A stretch of 64,000 bases of DNA from Betaproteobacteria bacterium (GTDB lineage Bacteria; Pseudomonadota; Gammaproteobacteria; Burkholderiales; Ferrovaceae), in the NCBI GenBank assembly GCA_028866015.1, contig JAGWIW010000002.1, positions 1 to 64,000 of the forward strand, given 5' to 3'. Below, in pieces: positions 62,286 to 64,000 of the stretch. The notes below the pieces were generated by a model. The model saw only the letters and a program-made list of their open reading frames with translations. It did no database searches and was not told the DNA's origin. Every line of letters starts with the position of its first letter. Within the stretch, counting starts at the first letter, position 1. A program made the translations under genes and the position numbers.

Positions 62286-63263
62286 ATGAGCTTCACCACC
62301 ATCGCACAAGCCACCCCGCGCCTGCATCGTTCTGAACTTGCGGTGCCGGGATCCAACCCCGGCCTGTTCGAGAAGGCCGCCCGTTCCGCAGCCGACGTCA
62401 TTTTCCTTGACCTGGAAGATGCCGTGGCTCCGGACGACAAAGCCCAGGCCCGAAAGAACATCATCCAGGCCCTGCATGACGTGGACTGGGGCCAGAAGAC
62501 CATGATGATCCGCATCAATGGACTGGATACACACTACATGTACAGGGACGTGGTGGATATCGTGGAAACCTGCCCGCGCCTGGACATGATCCTGATCCCG
62601 AAAGTGGGTGTTCCCCAGGACGTTTATGCACTGGACATGCTGGTCACCCAGATCGAGCAGGCCACCGGACGCACCCGGCGCATCGGTTTTGAAGCCCTGA
62701 TCGAAACCGCGCTGGGCATGGCCAACGTGGAAGCCATTGCACAGGCGAGCTCCCGGCTTGAAGCCATGAGCTTTGGCGTGGCCGACTACGCTGCTTCCAC
62801 CCGGGCCCGTACCACGGTCATCGGTGGCGTCAACAAGGATTCGGGTGTGCTGACTGACAAGGATGCCGCCGGCCGGCGCGATTATTACTGGACCGACCCC
62901 TGGCATGCGGCCCAGACACGCATGTTGGTGGCCTGCCGCGCTTATGGTTTGCGTCCGGTGGATGGCCCCTTCGGTGACTTCGGCGATCCCGAGGGATATG
63001 TGGCCGCTGCCAATCGCGCTGCCGTGCTCGGCTACGAAGGCAAATGGGCGATTCATCCTACCCAGATCGAGTTGGCCAACCAGGTGTTCACGCCGTCCGA
63101 AGCGGAAATCACCAAAGCCCGGCGCATCATGGAAGCCATGGAACAGGCAGCACGCGAAGGCCGTGGCGCTGTGTCGCTCGACGGACGCCTGATCGACATC
63201 GCCAGCATCCGCATGGCCGAAGGGCTGCTGGCCAAAGCCCGCCAGATGGGACTTGCCCACTAG
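62286..63263 (+). CDS. mcl: Malyl-CoA lyase
   Basis: The 325-residue CitE/HpcH-family lyase splits malyl-CoA into acetyl-CoA and glyoxylate. It has PRLHRSELAVPGSNP, Mg-ligand motif DVIFLDLEDAVAPDDK, RINGLDTHYMYRD and IGFEALIETALGMAN. The start follows TAAGGAG by 3-4 bp and lies 10 bp after mtkB. It ends the serine-cycle operon, with a strong terminator at 63291. The PEP carboxylase gene that often sits in this operon (ppc) is not in the window. Confidence 0.95.
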   Translation: MSFTTIAQATPRLHRSELAVPGSNPGLFEKAARSAADVIFLDLEDAVAPDDKAQARKNIIQALHDVDWGQKTMMIRINGLDTHYMYRDVVDIVETCPRLDMILIPKVGVPQDVYALDMLVTQIEQATGRTRRIGFEALIETALGMANVEAIAQASSRLEAMSFGVADYAASTRARTTVIGGVNKDSGVLTDKDAAGRRDYYWTDPWHAAQTRMLVACRAYGLRPVDGPFGDFGDPEGYVAAANRAAVLGYEGKWAIHPTQIELANQVFTPSEAEITKARRIMEAMEQAAREGRGAVSLDGRLIDIASIRMAEGLLAKARQMGLAH

Positions 63264-63290
63264 CCTTCAGGCCATCGTTCCGGCATCCGG

Positions 63291-63328
63291 CACGGCGTCC
63301 GCAGTTGAGGGGCGCCGTGCTTTTTTTC
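63291..63328 (+). terminator. Rho-independent terminator of the serine-cycle operon
   Basis: A perfect 8-bp stem GCACGGCG/CGCCGTGC (63291-63298 and 63314-63321) is followed by TTTTTTT. It lies 27 bp past mcl. Confidence 0.93.
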
Positions 63329-63368
63329 GGCAAGTCTCCCGGCAACTCCGCCCTTATGGTGGAGGCTC

Positions 63369-64000
63369 ATGCCCGAACTCCTCCTGCCCTTCTGCATCCC
63401 CCTGGTCTGGTCCCGTTGCCGTTCCCGGAGCAGAGCGGGGCTGTGGGTGCTGGCACTCTATCTGGCTGGTGCCCGCGAGGAGCCGTTTGCCGTAGCTCGC
63501 GTGATGCCCGGATGGGGGCTGGCAGGCGGTTTTCTGGTTTGGGTACTGCACGCCCTGAGCCTCGCGCTTCCCTGGGTTGCAGGATGGGTTGCTCCGGAGG
63601 GCAATGCGCGACGTCGCCAGACCCATCTGCTGGCCATCCTTGCCATGCAGGCGCTGCCTCCGCTTGGTTTCTGGGGATGGCTGCATCCATTCACCCTGGG
63701 CGGATGGCTCTTTCCCGGATGGGGCCCCTGGGGGCTGGCAGCCGTTACCGGCACCCTGCTCGTCCTCGCCGGCGACAACAGGCGCCCCCTGCTGTTCGCC
63801 GCCCTGCTCTCTGCCGTGACCAACCTGAACCATGTCCCGCCCAAGCCCCCTTCCGGCTGGCTGGCCCTGGACACAAAACTGCCCCGCATGGAAACCGATG
63901 TCGGCAGCCGTTTCGAACGCCAGCAGCGCCTGATGGCCCTGCTCCAGCAGGCACTCGACAAGCGCAGGGACAGTCGCGTAGCGGTCCGCGTGCTCGTTCT
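63369..64000 (+). CDS. traB: TraB-like conjugal transfer protein, 5' part (runs off the window)
   Basis: At least 210 codons remain open to the window edge. The reading frame begins MPELLLPFCIPLVWSR and has several hydrophobic helices, LPPLGFWGWLHPFTLGGWLFPGWGPWGLAAV among them, followed by the motif LNHVPPKPPSGWLALDTKLPR and the start of a nitrilase-like domain. This layout matches TraB of proteobacterial conjugative elements, a membrane protein with a C-terminal nitrilase/N-acyltransferase-like domain. A GGAGG lies unusually close (3 nt) to the ATG. The mcl terminator separates it from the serine-cycle operon. The C-terminal half is not seen, so whether it is intact is unknown. Confidence 0.68.
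   Translation, partial: MPELLLPFCIPLVWSRCRSRSRAGLWVLALYLAGAREEPFAVARVMPGWGLAGGFLVWVLHALSLALPWVAGWVAPEGNARRRQTHLLAILAMQALPPLGFWGWLHPFTLGGWLFPGWGPWGLAAVTGTLLVLAGDNRRPLLFAALLSAVTNLNHVPPKPPSGWLALDTKLPRMETDVGSRFERQQRLMALLQQALDKRRDSRVAVRVLV

Overview
This 64 kb window is GC-rich bacterial chromosome. Its content points to a betaproteobacterium: a T2SS operon with a divergent gspC, a DUF5666/DUF6502 pair, IorAB-type Mo hydroxylase genes, a PF07399 antiporter, and gltX followed by tRNA-Ala. The taxon cannot be fixed from sequence alone. The gene set suggests an organism that assimilates C1/C2 carbon through serine-cycle enzymes, handles oxalyl-CoA, and has a Cyc2-like cytochrome-porin.

Layout. 1-6.8 kb: tRNA-Glu, a PAP2 phosphatase, an ArnT-like glycosyltransferase, an RhlE-type helicase, an NAD-isocitrate dehydrogenase and a repeat lipoprotein. 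6.9-17.8 kb: an almost complete type II secretion system (gspG-H-I-J-K-L-M-N-D-E-F, with gspC divergent). 17.7-21.7 kb: a DUF1624 membrane protein, a DUF5666 lipoprotein, a DUF6502 protein and a small exported protein. 21.7-25.2 kb: a SiaABC-like partner-switching module preceded by an orphan motB behind a cyclic-di-GMP-I riboswitch. 25.2-29.4 kb: IorAB-type molybdenum hydroxylase, HU and an HDOD protein. 29.4-33.8 kb: oxalyl-CoA decarboxylase behind two TTGAC-N4-GTCAA boxes, then a chemoreceptor and a secreted twin-CX3C protein. 33.9-39.5 kb: tRNA-Ala, gltX, rarA, tRNA-Val, an AT-richer methyltransferase, BLUF, KTSC, a Mut7-C remnant and a thioesterase. 39.5-43.3 kb: a Cyc2-like cytochrome-porin plus a diheme cytochrome behind an FNR-type box, and a Na+/H+ antiporter. 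43.4-44.8 kb: a tandem glycine riboswitch in front of a PanE-family reductase that is a candidate oxalyl-CoA reductase. 44.9-52.1 kb: EamA transporter, alanine dehydrogenase, PolX, Lon-like protease and a winged-helix regulator. 52.2-63.3 kb: two divergent serine-cycle operons, gckA-ftfL-folC and glyA-sga-hprA-mtkA-mtkB-mcl. At 63.4 kb a TraB-like conjugation gene runs off the right edge.

How it fits together (inference). Formate enters through FtfL. GlyA, Sga, HprA, GckA, MtkAB and Mcl form most of a serine cycle that regenerates glyoxylate and acetyl-CoA. Oxalyl-CoA could be decarboxylated by Oxc to formyl-CoA, or reduced by the PanE-like enzyme to glyoxylate, which Sga turns into glycine; a glycine sensor sits on the mRNA of that reductase. 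A perfect 14-bp stem that hides the mtkA ribosome-binding site is a second likely RNA control point. Separately, the SiaABC-like module, the c-di-GMP riboswitch and motB look like a motility/surface-life switch.
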